Positions 35,563 to 47,256 of a stretch of 64,000 bases of DNA are shown here, one piece after another. The DNA comes from Przewalskia tangutica. Its lineage: Eukaryota > Streptophyta > Magnoliopsida > Solanales > Solanaceae. Position 1 is the first letter of the stretch, and the number at the start of each line of letters is the position of its first letter. Both the position numbers and the translations under genes were made by a program. Under the pieces are notes generated by a model. That model worked only from the letters and a program-made list of their open reading frames with translations, ran no database searches and was not told the origin of the DNA. The stretch covers positions 73,117,093 to 73,181,092 of the forward strand of contig CM056724.1 in NCBI GenBank assembly GCA_029844215.1, given 5' to 3'.

Positions 35563-36169
35563 TTAGAACGACAAAGGGGAGTGAAGCAGTAGATACATGT
35601 ATATCCTTAACCCTCTAGAGATTAGTATGTGTGATAAGATGAATATATCTTAAGTGTTATGTTCAGATAGCATTATGTTAAAAATTGTGTTTAAAAAACA
35701 TGGTTAGTTAGAAGGGTAAGATTGGGGACAGGGAAATTGTGAGCTTTAGGATATTATACGTGGAGACCTTAGAGGCGAGGCCATCTTGAGTAAAAGATTT
35801 ATTTTTATGTTTGACCCTTATCGGAGTGCATAGTATACGTGAGATATATTTGTGAGATAAGTCCCTGAGTGGTGTGAAATGAAATAGGGTAGTTGAGCTA
35901 AGGCGACCACTAGGTTTTCGTGACTTGATTAGTGAGATTGTTCCGGATCGGGAAACAAGAGCTTGGCGCAATAAATGGGTCGGGTTGAGGCCAGATTGCG
36001 GGTCAACCCACAGCCCGGTTTGAAGTAAGGAAAAATTGTGGTGGTCCCGCTTTGTGTTAGGGTCACGAGGGTGTTAGGCCCAAGTTTAGTTAACCATCGT
36101 ACGAGTTCGTGAGTGAGTTCGACCAGAAGTCGGGCCGATGAGGTCAGCCCATCTTGTCTTTCAGTCAGG
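35563..36169 (+). other. Non-coding stretch of E after gag
   Basis: About 600 bases similar to the post-gag part of A (GGGGACAGGGAAATTGTGAG at 35725; 19013 in A). No protease or RT motif is visible. It appears to be family sequence at the deletion junction. Confidence 0.55.
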
Positions 36170-36870
36170 ACCGTTTACTCGGCAGAGGGTGATGCGAGAT
36201 GTTATATATCGGGAAGGTTGTAAGGCTGCACGGGGTGCCTACTTTCACCTTATGACAGGCAGTGGAGCCCAGGTTACGGCTATTTATTTTTCTGGAGGTT
36301 TTACCAGGCAAGGTTAGGAACTCAGGTGAGTCTCAGTATTGCATTCACCCTCAGGCCGGTGTTTTTGATTTTTCAGAGGTAGCTGTAAGGATTATTCGCC
36401 TCTTGTTGAGTGAGTATTATAATAGCTACCATTTCAGTATTCGGATGTCGCCTTATGAAGCCTTGTAGGGGCGGTAGTGTAGGTTGCCGGTCGATTGGTT
36501 CGATGTTGGCAAGGTTCAGATAGTTGGTTCATACTTGATTCAGCAGGATGTGGATAGGGTGAAGCTTATCCAGGAGAGGTTATTGGTGACTCGAGTCAAC
36601 ATGAGTCGTGCGGATAATCTGCGTCGATACTTGGAGTTCAGGTTGACGGTCGGTCTTCTTGAAGGTACCACCCCGGAAGGGTGTGACGAGATTTGGAAAG
36701 CAGGGGAAACTTAGCCCGAGTTACTTTGGGCCTTTTCAGATCATGTGAAGAATAGGCCAGGTTGCCTATAAGTTAGCATTGCCATCCGACTTAGGAAGCA
36801 GTACGACCGGTCTTTCATGTTGCTATGTTCGAAAAAGTATCGGAGATCCATCCAGAGTGTTCCCGGTTAA
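36170..36870 (+). pseudogene. Element E integrase remnant
   Basis: Integrase inserts element DNA into the genome. Broken frames match the L integrase: LHGVPTFTLMTGSGAQVTAI (36215-36275, core region), YYNSYHFSIRMSPYEAL (36414-36465), WFDVGKVQIVGSYLIQQDVD (36495-36555) and degraded GPY/F-region sequence. A TAG follows YEAL. No chromodomain is clearly readable. Its presence shows that E derives from a full gag-pol element. Confidence 0.72.
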
Positions 36871-37238
36871 TGATGACCAAGTTGGAGATAGTGACCCCGA
36901 GATTTTGGAAACTGAAGCAATAACATAAATGTGGTAAGTTTATTAGGAAGAGTTCGAGTGTACGAGGAGGGTACGACGAGTAAGGGAAGAAGTGAACATG
37001 TGTTAAGAGAATAGAAGCGATCATTCTTATGGGAAGTAAAGGTGCGAAGGGAGTATCTTTTAGACTTTGGGTGGGAGCTTTTGTGATGTTAGAGGTGATT
37101 CCTCGTGGACTTGGATGTAAGTAATTTTTTTTGCGCGTGTTGTATTGTGGCCCTGTGTGGCACTTGCAAACTGGTTAAGCTATGAGGAATATTATCGTTA
37201 TCTGTCTTGAGAAGGAACATTCGGGACGAATGTTTCTA

Positions 37239-37250
37239 AGGAGGGGAGAA
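37239..37250 (+). other. Polypurine tract of E
   Basis: AGGAGGGGAGAA directly before the 3' LTR start TGTTATACC. J and L have the same tract in reverse. Confidence 0.88.
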
Positions 37251-38636
37251 TGTTATACCCCGTATTTCCAGAGTATGTATGTAAGGACGTACGCACAATT
37301 TTGTAAGCCCGAATTATTGTTAAGGACGAAATTGTGCACATCCACGAAAAAGATTTGTTTTTCCGACGGAAAATTTTCCGAACCTTGTAAAGGAATTTTA
37401 CGTTTTCAGGAATTTATTTATTTTGTATTTTTCCGAGAGATGAAATATTTTGGACCAACGAGAGGGCGACATGTGTCACCCTCAAGTGGGCGGATTGGTG
37501 GACGAAATAGTTGGCAAGTTTTTTTCATTTTAAAGCCCTAAAACATTTGGTCAATATTTTGTAGATATTTGTGGAGTAGATAGATAAGGTGGGACCCACA
37601 CAACACTTGTCCAAATCTTCACCCTCCACTTGCTTTGATCTTGGCCATTGATTGGCCTATAAATACCCCTTAAGTTCAAGACTTATTCTTCATCCCTTAA
37701 ACATTTTTCCAAGTCTCAAAACTCCCTCCCCCTTAGTAAGGCTCTCGTCCAACACTCTCTCCCCCCCTCCTTGTGTTCTCGCCGAGACACACCCCCCCCC
37801 CCTTGGTAGAAAAATATTCTCCAAGTATTGTTGTTATTCCAAAATACCTTAGCCCAAATACCTTGTAGTATTCCCAAGTTACCTCTATACAAAAAGCCCG
37901 GAAATGCTACTTTATATCCCTTAGTCACAAAACGAAGCCCTAGGAAAATCTTCATAGTTGGTTGAAGTATTAAGTAGAAGTTGTTTAGAACTTCTAAGGG
38001 TTTCTTGAGCGAATTGGGCGTCTGAGAATAGGAGCTAAACCTTGCTCAGGATCGACTTTAATCTTGGATAATTTTGGGCTTATCGAGGTAAATATCTTTG
38101 TCATTCTATTGTAATTGGAAATTACATATAGTAGTTTATAATTGAGTATAAGATATAGAAGGATGGTATAATAGAAGAGAATTGAACTGTACTTAAATTG
38201 GGATGTATTTACAGTAGACTTGTGTAGTTTGTCGGGTAGGGAAGTGCTGCCCAAATTTCCGTAGAAATAAGAACCTTCTGCTTAGAATATTCTACAGAGT
38301 AGTCTAGACATTGATAGACGTATTTGACTATTATAGGTTGATACTCTGCGCGCGACATATTCGACTTGGCAGGTGGATTTCGCCGAGGAGGTATGTGATT
38401 CTTCCTATCCTCTTGAGCATGATATTTTAAAATAATATATATAGTACGGTGAGCGTCGTGTGTTAAGCGAGCGTGGTTTTACTTCGATGTCTTTTGACTT
38501 GAGTTTTAAATAATAAGAATCTTGAAATATTTCAAAAGAATTAAGAATCGTTTGTGAAAGAAGAGTAATACTTGGTTTTAAAAGCTTAAGAGTTATACTA
38601 GCTTTATGGGAAGTTAGGTATAACGACTTAAGAGAG
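37251..38636 (+). repeat. Element E 3' LTR (interrupted)
   Basis: Nearly identical to the first 1.39 kb of the 5' LTR, with TATAAATA at 37658-37665 and type II hairpin at 38585-38632. It stops at ACTTAAGAGAG, where LTR F begins; the 5' LTR continues there as AGAGAGATAAAATG, confirming an insertion. Candidate target duplication GAGAG. Confidence 0.88.
37658..37665 (+). promoter_or_regulatory. TATA box of E 3' LTR
   Basis: TATAAATA followed by CCCC. Confidence 0.75.
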
Positions 38637-39301
38637 TGTTATACACCGTATTTCCAGAGTATGTATGTAAGGACGTACGTACATTTTTACAAACCCTAAT
38701 TAGGTTAAGGATGAAATTGTGAACTTTCGACGGAAAAGATTCCGAACCTTGTGAAGGAAATTCTACGTTTTTAATATTTTAACCGATTACGGATTTTTCC
38801 GAGAGACGAAATATTTTGGACCAATAGGAGGGCGACATGTGTCACCCTTAGTTGGCATGGGTTGGACGAAAATGTGGCCAAGTGGACAAGGTCAAATGAT
38901 CAAGTCTTGGAAGATATTTTCTTTGGGTGAGTGAGGGTAGGTAGGGTAGGTGGTGGACGTTTTTTGTGTGTGCTAGTGGAGGCCACATGGCTCTTGGTTG
39001 TGGGGGACATATGTCCCAATGTTGTGGTGGACATATGTCCCAAAATTGTGGTGGACACTTGGTTGGAAGACCTCTTACTTCACATGGATCCCAATCTACA
39101 CCATCCATTTGTTTTAATCTAGACCATTGGTGGTTCTATAAATACCCCTCAAGTGCAAGACTAAATCTTCATCCCTTAAAACACTTTCCAAGTCTCAAAA
39201 TCCCTCCCATGTTAGTAGTTTTAGTCAAGTACCCCCTTAGGAAGCTCTCGGCGAACACCCCCTTCCTAGTTGTCTCATGAAATCCCATGGTAGAAAAGTA
39301 T
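38637..39301 (+). mobile_element. LTR fragment F (start of a plus-strand LTR)
   Basis: Starts TGTTATACACCGTATTTCC; TATAAATA at 39137-39144. It is interrupted at AGAAAAGTAT (39301) by LTR G. E continues at that point as AGAAAAATATTC, so F is an LTR of the same subfamily cut by an insertion. The remainder is outside the window. Confidence 0.82.
39137..39144 (+). promoter_or_regulatory. TATA box of F
   Basis: TATAAATA followed by CCCC, at the family position. Confidence 0.72.
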
Positions 39302-39793
39302 TGTTATACCCGTAGTTCGGGGTATGTATGTGAGGATGTACGTGCGAGAATACTGATGTAAATTTTGGAAAGAAAGAAAGATGTGATTTTTCGACGGAAA
39401 AGTTTAGGTTTTTGTGAAAAAAGGTTCGTTAATGGGAATTGGATTCCCAGTTTGGTATTTGGACTTCTTGGATTATATTAGAATTTTGAGATTTTATTTT
39501 GGAAATGGTCACGTGGGGCCCACGGGAGAAATTCTGTTTTGTGGGCAGCTTTGTTTTGAGATTTTCGGTATTTTGGATATTTTCGGAAGACGAAATATTT
39601 TGGACGAGTCGGGGGGCGACACGTGTCACTTGGCCAAATTGGAGGGACAAGTGGCTCCCCTTGGCCGAAATGGCCCAACAAGTGGCAAGCCACTTGTCTA
39701 GAAATTTCATTGGCCATGTGGTGTGGTGGGACCCACACACACATGGCCCAATCTTGACCATACACTTGACTTGATCATGGCCCTTAATTCTTC

Positions 39794-39801
39794 TATAAAT
39801 A
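39794..39801 (+). promoter_or_regulatory. TATA box of G
   Basis: TATAAATA followed by CCCC. Confidence 0.72.
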
Positions 39802-40723
39802 CCCCTTAGCTTGAAGCATAATATTCATCCCACAGAAGCTTTTTCAGCAAAATACTCCTCCCTTTTAGCTTGTTCTCGTCCACCTTCCCACTTGTGTAGA
39901 AATACTTGGAGTATTATTGTATAATCCCAAATACCTTGGCCTAGTATCCCTAGTAGTATTCCAAAGTTGTTTTAATACTAGGAGCCCGGAAATACTACTT
40001 TTTCCAAAAGTCGCAAAATGAAACCCTAGAAAAATCTTCATAAGCTTGATTGAAGTGTTTAGAGAAGTTGTTTAGAAACTTCTAAGGTCGCTGGAGGCGG
40101 GTTGGAGCGTAAGGAATTGGAGCTAAACGTTGCTCAGGATCGACTTATAAACTTGGATAATTTTGGGCTTATCGAGGTAATGATCTATGTCCCCCTATTG
40201 TAATTGGATATTACATATTGTAGTAGTTATACTTGAGTATATTATATTGGAAGGATGATTATAAAGGATTGAACTGTATTTACATTGGGTATGTTCTGAT
40301 GAGACTTGTGTAGTATTATTGTGAAGTAGAATTGTACACGTCAGGTTAGGCGTGTGACCTCTCCCAGGAGTTGTTGGCACATTAGCGGGCACGAGTAGAG
40401 GAGGAGATTTATGTGGTTGCGGGGGGGGGGAGGTGCTGCCGAATTTTCTGTAGAATAGGGAATCTTGTAGTTAGAATATTCTACGAGGAGATCTAGGAGT
40501 TGATAGGCGTTTTGTGGCCTTTATAGGTTTCAGTACTACGAGTAGCGTATTCTACTTGAAGAGTGGAAACGGCTAGCAGGGTTACAGTACTGTGGAGCGT
40601 TTTGCTAATTGTCGATAATCGTCGCGAGGTATGTGAACCTCTTCCTATCTTTTCTAGCATGATTGTTGTGAACTATGTAGTACGGTAGACGTACATGTGC
40701 TAAGTGATTTGGTTGGTTTAAAA

Positions 40724-41046
40724 CATAAGGTGTTATAATAGCTTTATGGGAAGTTAGTTATAACGACTTTATGTAGGTAAAATAATGGTTTATTGATTTT
40801 GAAAGTTAAGAGACTTGATCTTGAAAGATAAGAGACTTGACTTATAACGACTTGTTTTCGGAAAAAGAGAAGTAACTTGATTTTAAGTATAGGTTACTTG
40901 TTTTGAAAAGAGTAAGTTATTTGGGTTTTAAAAGAATACTTGTTGTTGTTTTAAAAGAAAGGAGACTTGTGGAATTGAAGAGTTTTTGGTTTAGAACATA
41001 AAGTGTTATAACAGCTTTATGGGAAGTTAGTTATAACGACTTTATG
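40724..41046 (+). other. Two family LTR hairpins, type I (G)
   Basis: First copy 40724-40773 (arms CATAAGG/CTTTATG, one G-T wobble); second copy 40997-41046 (CATAAAG/CTTTATG). The repeat domain between them is found once in other LTRs, so G is either internally duplicated or a chimera of two subfamilies. Confidence 0.65.
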
Positions 41047-42717
41047 AAAACAAAGGAATGGTTTTTATCATTGGTTTTAAAATGGTAACTTGACTTTAAA
41101 AGAAGAAGTGTTTTGATCTAAAAAGAAGGAATGGTTTTGTCTTAATTTGGTTTAAAAAGGAAAGTTTGGAAGTTGTTTTGGTTTAATTAAAATGTTAGTC
41201 ACTTTATTTTGATACTACGGGTATCGGGTGACCTTTGTAAAAGAAATGGATCTTTTAAAAAGAATTTAACGTACGTAGTACTTTGGGGTCAAAACCTGGA
41301 CTTTGTCATAAAATGAAAGTACCTTGAGTTGTGTCTAACTTGCCTATGTTTGCGTGTGATAGCCTTGTTGTGCAAGTGTTGTATCCTTATGTTACCGCGT
41401 CTCTCGATGGAGGGACGGTCATGTTGTTCTTGATTGATGGACCTACTGACATGTTGGGTGGCCCACGGGTATGGTTCCATTAGGATTATTATTCCATGGA
41501 CTAGCTCTCCATGAGGTTTTACTGATTCGGCTTGGTATCTAGTAGTTGGCTCTCGTACTTGCCCCGAAGTCGTGGCTGTTTCGGCTTGGTATCTGGTAGT
41601 TGGCCTTCGTACTTGCCCCGTTCAGTTTTGTGACTGTCACGACCCGTTCCGGGGCCCGTGACTGGTGCCTTACCCGGGCACCCAAGTAGTCATACATCAG
41701 AGAAAATCAGCGGAATATAAAAACAAGACATGAAACAGTTGTAAAATGAGACACAGTTTTATCTGAGAAAAATGTCGCCTTTCGGCATATATATATATAA
41801 ACCAAAATCTGGCAGTTACATCCCAAATGTACAATTGGACTACAGACCTCTAAGAAGATAAACAACTATGGCGGGACAGGCCCCGCTATACCCTGAATGT
41901 ACAACTATCTACAACAACAGGGAGATCATACCCAAAAGTCGAGCCTCCGGAGAAGATGGAGCTCCTGACACCAAAGCAAAAGATCCTAAGGATGCGGATC
42001 TAGCACCTGCTTTCCTTACTGCGGCATGAGCGGCCCCGAAGAGGTCGACAACAGTACCAAGTATGTGAAGCGTAAAGTACTTAAATGAAATCATATCAAT
42101 TTAAAACCGGTTTACAAATATGTATGAAACAAACAAGGTAACGCGCATAGTGCCATCACAAACAAGAGCAATAAGAGGTAAGCGTAATGTGTCTCTTTCT
42201 AGGTGCGAATGATCGAAGCAAGGCCAATCACCCATAGTATCATTAAGCATTCCTAATCACGGACTCCGCGATCGCATAGGCCACTCACGTAGGCGCGTGA
42301 GGTATTCCCGCATCGAGGGTAGCTACTCCTCGGCGTAAATCTGCCCGACTCGTAGTCGCGTGGCCACATAGACCGCGTGGCCACAAGGATCGCACTAACA
42401 CGGAACTCGTAGCTCCGCATAGGCCCCGGGACCCGCGTGAGGTATTCTCGAATCATAGTCACGCATCGCTGAGCTATACCCGCGTCGGAGGCGACAACCC
42501 CGTTATCATGTCAAGAGTTGAGTGATATAATACTAACGCAACAGCTTATCGTTAAACAACATAAGCACAATAAGAATAACCTCTTTACACAAACGTTTAC
42601 AAGTTACTAACACACATAGCATCACAATATATCTACTCAACAAACCATATTATTATACTTTCCAGAATCAATACAAGTCTTTCATAAACACATAAGTAAA
42701 CTGTTCCTTTTATCGTT

Positions 42718-42765
42718 CTTAAGTCGTTATACCTAACTTCCCATAAAGCTAGTATAACTCTTAAG
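42718..42765 (-). other. Family LTR hairpin, type II (J 3' LTR)
   Basis: CTTAAG at both ends, inner TTATAC/GTATAA, loop GCTTTATGGGAAGTTAG (minus strand). The identical copy in the 5' LTR is at 50300-50347. Confidence 0.7.
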
Positions 42766-43778
42766 CTTTTTGTTTTAAAAACAAATATTCTTGTTCTTTC
42801 AAAAATGATTTATAATTCTTTTGAAAAGACTTCAAGATTCTTACTATTCAGGCTTAAGTCAAAAGACATTACCGTAAAACTACGTCCAGTTAACACACGT
42901 ACGTCTACCGTACTATATATATATTTTAAAATATCATGCTCAAGAGTATAGGGAGAATCACATACCTCCTCGGCGAAATCCACCTGCCAAGTCGAGTATG
43001 TCGCGCAGAGAATCAACCTATAATAGTCAGGTACGTCTATCAATGTCTAGACTACTCTGTAGACTATTCTAAGCAGAGGGTTCTTTATTCTACGGAAATT
43101 TGGGCAGCACTTCCCTACCCGTCAAGCTACACAAGTCTCACGTAAATACGATCTATGTAAGAAATCTGATTCAATTCTTCTTTATTAAACTTCTGATGTG
43201 ATTTCAGTTCAATACTCTTCTGTATTATCCTTCAGTGTAATTACAGTTCAATTCTTTTCTTTAATATCCTTCTATGTGTTTTATGCTTATTTCTATACTT
43301 CTACAGTATGTATTCTCCAATTACAATAGAAGGATAAGATTATTTACCTCTATAAGCCCAATATTATCCATGTATAAATGTCGATCCTGAGCAAGGTTTA
43401 GCTCCTAATCTGAACGCTCCAATCCGCTCCAAGAAACCCTTAGAAGTTACTACACAACTTCTACTTACAACTTCAACCAACAATGAAATTTCTCCTAGGG
43501 TTTCGTTTAGTGGCTAAAGGAAGTATAGTAGTATTTTTCGGACTCTAAGTATAGAGGTAACTTTGGAAATACTACAAGGGATTGGCTAAGGTATTTTTGG
43601 GTATAGTAACAACCCTTGGACAATATTTCTACCAAGAGGGGGGGTAGTGTTTCAGCTAGGGCTTCCAAGAGGGGGGGGGGGGGAAAGAGAGCTTTGGACG
43701 AGAGCTCTTAAGGGAGAAGGGGGATTTTGAGACTTGGAAGACAATTTGTGGATGAAGAACTTCTTCAACTTAGGGGGG

Positions 43779-43786
43779 TATTTATA
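43779..43786 (-). promoter_or_regulatory. TATA box of J 3' LTR
   Basis: TATAAATA on the minus strand, followed by CCCC. Confidence 0.75.
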
Positions 43787-44183
43787 GGGTCTTCAAGGGC
43801 CAAGATGAAGCCAAGTGGTAGGCAAGTGTAAGGTGGAGATTTAGGCAAGTGTCCTTATCCATCTACTACACAAATATCCTACCAACTCCTTGACCAAAAA
43901 CTTAGCACAAAAAACGTGCCAAGGCAAGTCCTTTGCCGTCCACTTGAGGGTGACAAGTGTCACCCTCTCGTTGGTCCAAAATATTTCATCTCTCGGAAAA
44001 ATCCGCAAAAATAATAAATGACATAGCCGGAATTTTCCCTACGCAAAGTTTGGAAAACGTTTCGTCGGAAAACGATTCTTTTTGATAGGTGTGCACAATT
44101 TTTCGTCCCCCCTATGCCTAACTAAGGCTAAACTTTTGTACGTACGCCCTTATGTACATACTCTAGAAATACGGGGTATAACA

Positions 44184-44196
44184 TTCTCCCCTCCTT
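44184..44196 (-). other. Polypurine tract of J
   Basis: Minus strand AAGGAGGGGAGAA, directly before the 3' LTR. Confidence 0.88.
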
Positions 44197-44339
44197 AGAA
44201 ACATTCATCCCGAATGTTCCTTCCCAAGACAGTTAATGATAAGGTTCTTCATTACTTAAACAGTTTGCCACACATGGCCACAATACAACACTTAAGCAAA
44301 TATGACAATGAAAGTTTACAAGTAGGAAAGTGAGTTATC

Positions 44340-45350
44340 TGGAGGTGTGGGGAATAGGTGAGGATACTTCTGCCTCATGTCCTCCTCAGCTTCCCACGTC
44401 ATCTCCTCCCTGAGCTCGTTCCGCCACAAGACCTTGACGGAAGCCACGCTCTTGGTCCGCAGACGCCTAACCTGACGATCGATTATCGCTATGGGAATCT
44501 ACTCATACGATAACCCCTCGGTCACCTGGACATCGTCAATCGGGTGCACTCTAGATGGATCCCCGATACATCTCCTCAGCATAGAAACATGAAACACCGG
44601 ATGCATCGCCTCGGATCGGACGGCAGATCCAACTCGTAGAGCAACCTTGCCTACCACTGCGCAGTCTGATAGGGCCCAATGTACCTTGGTGAGTTTCTTC
44701 CCGAACCTCATCACACCCTTCATGGGTGACACCTTCAGAAAACCCAATCATCAACCTCGAACTCCGGATGCGACGACGATGATCTGCGTATGACTTACGC
44801 CGACTCGGTGTCGATGGCCGCTCTGGATAAGCTTCACCTTATCCACTGCCTGCTGCACCAAATCAGGTCCCAGTAACTGCACATCGTCCACATCAAACCA
44901 GCCTATCGATCTGCACTTCCTCCCATACAAGGCCTCGGGCGCCATCGAAAACTGGAGTGGTAGCTATTATTATCGCAAACTCAATTAGAGGCAAATGATC
45001 CTCCCGGCTACCCACGAAGTCAATAACACAGGCTCGCGATATCCTCGAGTGCGGATAGTGCGCTCTGCTGTCCGTCTGCTGCGAGGATGGAATGCGATGC
45101 TCGAGCTCACTGCGTCCCTAAACCCTTCGGAAGGACCTCCGGAAGTTAGTAAATCGGGCTCCTGCATGCGATATGATAGAAATAGGGACTCATGCGATCG
45201 GCGATCTCTCGGATGTAAAGTCGGCATAATCCTCGGTAGAAAAAGTCGTCTGACGGGAAGAAAGTGGGCTGATTTCGTCGACTGTCGACGATAACCGGAT
45301 AGAATCATGCTTCCTCCGAGTGCGAGGTAATCACGTGATAAAGTCCATGT
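44340..45350 (-). pseudogene. Element J integrase C-terminal half and chromodomain (frameshifted)
   Basis: Integrase joins element DNA to the target; the chromodomain of chromoviruses is thought to steer insertion to heterochromatin. Readable pieces: SPMKGVMRFGKK and HPVFHVSMLRRCIGDPSRVH (44499-44747), MAPEALYGRKCRS and WFDVDDVQLLGPDLVQQAVD (44751-44945). Chromodomain sequence is at 44340-44480 in another frame and agrees with L. The region 44750-45350 is badly scrambled relative to L. Many differences are CTG/CAG changes, so the frameshifts may not be real. Confidence 0.8.
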
Positions 45351-45353
45351 TGA

Positions 45354-46328
45354 TCACCTCCCACTTCCGGTCGGGATCTCTATCGTGCAACAAACCACCG
45401 GGCCTCGGTGCTCTACCTTCACTGCGACAACACGGGCGAGCCACAAACTCGCAGCGTCCTCTTCAAGCCATCCCACCAATACACGGATCGAGGTCGTGGT
45501 ACATCTTAGTCGACCGGATGGATAGAGTAACGTCGTTGTGTGCTTCCCTAGAACTGCTGCGAAGTCTGCAATATCCGGAACACACAACCTGCCCTTGAAC
45601 CTTAGCACCCTATCAGGTGCTACCTCAAAAGGACCCTTCCCCTCACGAAGAGCCGTATCACGGTACCGCATCAAAACCGGATCCTCAAACTGTTGCCTCT
45701 TCACCTCCTCGACGATGGAAGACTCGACAACCTCTCGAACTCGAACTCCACTGCTATCATAATCAATCAAACGGACACCAAGGCTCGCTAACTGATGCAA
45801 ATCGCGAACCATGCCCCTCCTCTCCGGCTGCACATCTGATAGGCTACCCATCGACCTACGACTAAGGGCATCTGCCACAACATTGGCCTTCACCGGGTGG
45901 TACAGGATATCGACATCATAATCCTTAAGCAACTCTAACCACCGTCTCTGTCGTAAGTTCAGCTCCCTTTGGCTGAAGATATACTGGAGGCTCTTGTGGT
46001 CTGTATAAATATCCACATGAACCCCATACAAATAGTGCCTCCAGATCTTCAAGGCGTGAATCACCGCTGCCAACTCCAAATCATGGGTAGGGTAGTTCCT
46101 CTCATGTTTCTTAAGCTGTCGGGATGCGTACGCTATAACCTTGCCCTGCTGCATCAACACACATCCCAACCCGATGCCTGACGCATCACAATACACGACA
46201 TAGCCGTCTGGACCCTCTGTAAGAGTAAGAACGGGGGCGGTCGTCAGTCTCTCCTTCAGTAACTTGAAACCCTGCTCACAAGCATCAGTCCACTGAAACA
46301 TAGCTGCCTTCTGAGTCAGCCTAGTCAA
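45354..46328 (-). pseudogene. Element J RNase H domain and start of integrase
   Basis: An open frame of 324 codons. RNase H removes the RNA strand during reverse transcription. All four acidic positions are visible: D in VVYCDASGIGLG, E in HDLELAAVIHALK, D in DIYTDHKSLQYIF and D in NVVADALSRR. The linker (VEEVKRQQFEDPVLMRYRD) and the beginning of integrase follow; the zinc-binding HHCC region is frameshifted near 45550. This is the cleanest stretch of J pol and matches L 57077-57674, where the same region is broken. The frame is only part of a pol polyprotein. Confidence 0.88.
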
Positions 46329-46339
46329 TGGGGTAGAGA

Positions 46340-47256
46340 TAGAAGCAAACTTCTCTACGAACCGCCGATAATAACCTGCAAGGCCCGAGCTAGCGCACCT
46401 CAGCCGGAGTAGTAGGTCGAGGCCAACTCGATCGCCTCGATCTTGGCGTATCCACGAATACCATCAGCCCACAATATGCCCGAAAAGCCACGAAGTCAAC
46501 GAACTCACACTTGAAAACTTGGCGTCTCGCTGGTCTGGAGAACTCTCAAGTCGCCAAATGCTCCGCATGCTCCGGCTCTGAGCGGGAATAAACCAAGATG
46601 TCATCGATGAACACTATCACAAACGTGTTCAAAAATGGCTTGAACACTCGGTTCATCAAATCCATGAATACCGCCGGAGCATTAGTCAAACCGAACGACA
46701 TAACCCTAAACTCATAGTGCCCGTACCGGGTCCGTAATGCAGTCCTAGGGATGTCCGACTCTCTAACTCACACCTGATGATAGCCCGATCGCAGATCAAT
46801 CTTGGAAAAACATCTAGCACCCTTCAACTGATCGAACAAATCATCAATCCTGGGAAGGGGGTATCTGTTCTTAATGGTCACCTTGTTCAACTGCCTGTAA
46901 TCAACACACATGCGCAGCGTCCCGTCCTTCTTCTTCACGAACAATACCGGCGCTCCCCAGGGAGAAACACTAGGCCTGATGAAGCCCTTCTCCAACAAAT
47001 CTCTCGGTGGTCCTTGACTCTCTCAACTCGGCGGTGTCATTCGTATGGCGGAATGGAAATAGGTAGTGTCCGCAAACATCGATACAAAACTCTATCTCCT
47101 CTCGGGAGGATACCCGGAGGTCGTGCGGAAACACGTCGGGAACTCACGACTCACTGGAATCGGCGAAAATCGCGCTGCGACCTCGGTATCAAGCAGTAAC
47201 GAGATGGTAGATATACCCCTTACACCATCTTCCTAGCCTTGAGGTAAGAAATAAAC
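46340..47256 (-). pseudogene. Element J reverse transcriptase (frameshifted)
   Basis: RT core: KGFIRPSVSPWGAPVLFVKK, MCVDYRQLNKVTIKNRYPLP and FSKIDLRSGYHQV lie in one frame (46768-46998). The catalytic FIDD motif is intact at 46600-46611 but in a different frame. Regions 46380-46560 and 47000-47200 have lost or rewritten bases relative to L 57904-58740, again mostly at CTG/CAG. The family assignment to Ty3/gypsy rests on motif order RT then RNase H then integrase. Confidence 0.88.

Larger units (their letters stand above)
31194..38636 (+). mobile_element. Element E: deleted Ty3/gypsy element, 3' LTR interrupted by F
   Basis: 5' LTR 31194-34350, PBS 34355-34366, gag pieces 34559-35562, integrase remnant about 36170-36870, polypurine tract 37239-37250, 3' LTR from 37251 until broken at 38636 by LTR F. 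Protease, RT and RNase H are missing, so E is a deletion derivative of a J/L-type element. It inserted in the leader of D (candidate target duplication TATTC, 31189-31193). Confidence 0.88.
39302..41634 (+). mobile_element. LTR G, part 1
   Basis: Starts TGTTATACCCGTAGTTCGG. TATAAATA at 39794-39801. It carries two family hairpins, at 40724-40773 and 40997-41046, where other LTRs have one. It ends at TTTTGTGAC, where element J inserted, and resumes at 51763. Candidate own target duplication AGTAT (39297-39301). Confidence 0.83.
41635..44183 (-). repeat. Element J 3' LTR
   Basis: 2549 bp. Minus-strand TATA box at 43779-43786; type II hairpin 42718-42765; near-perfect 22-bp palindrome 43946-43967. 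Differences from the 5' LTR cluster in 41990-42130 and 43136-43210 and mostly hit CTG/CAG. Confidence 0.93.

Noticed and set aside
46777..47199. Plus-strand frames over J and L pol (46777-47199, 57132-57521, 58288-58734)
   Set aside because: Antisense shadows of RT and RNase H coding sequence.
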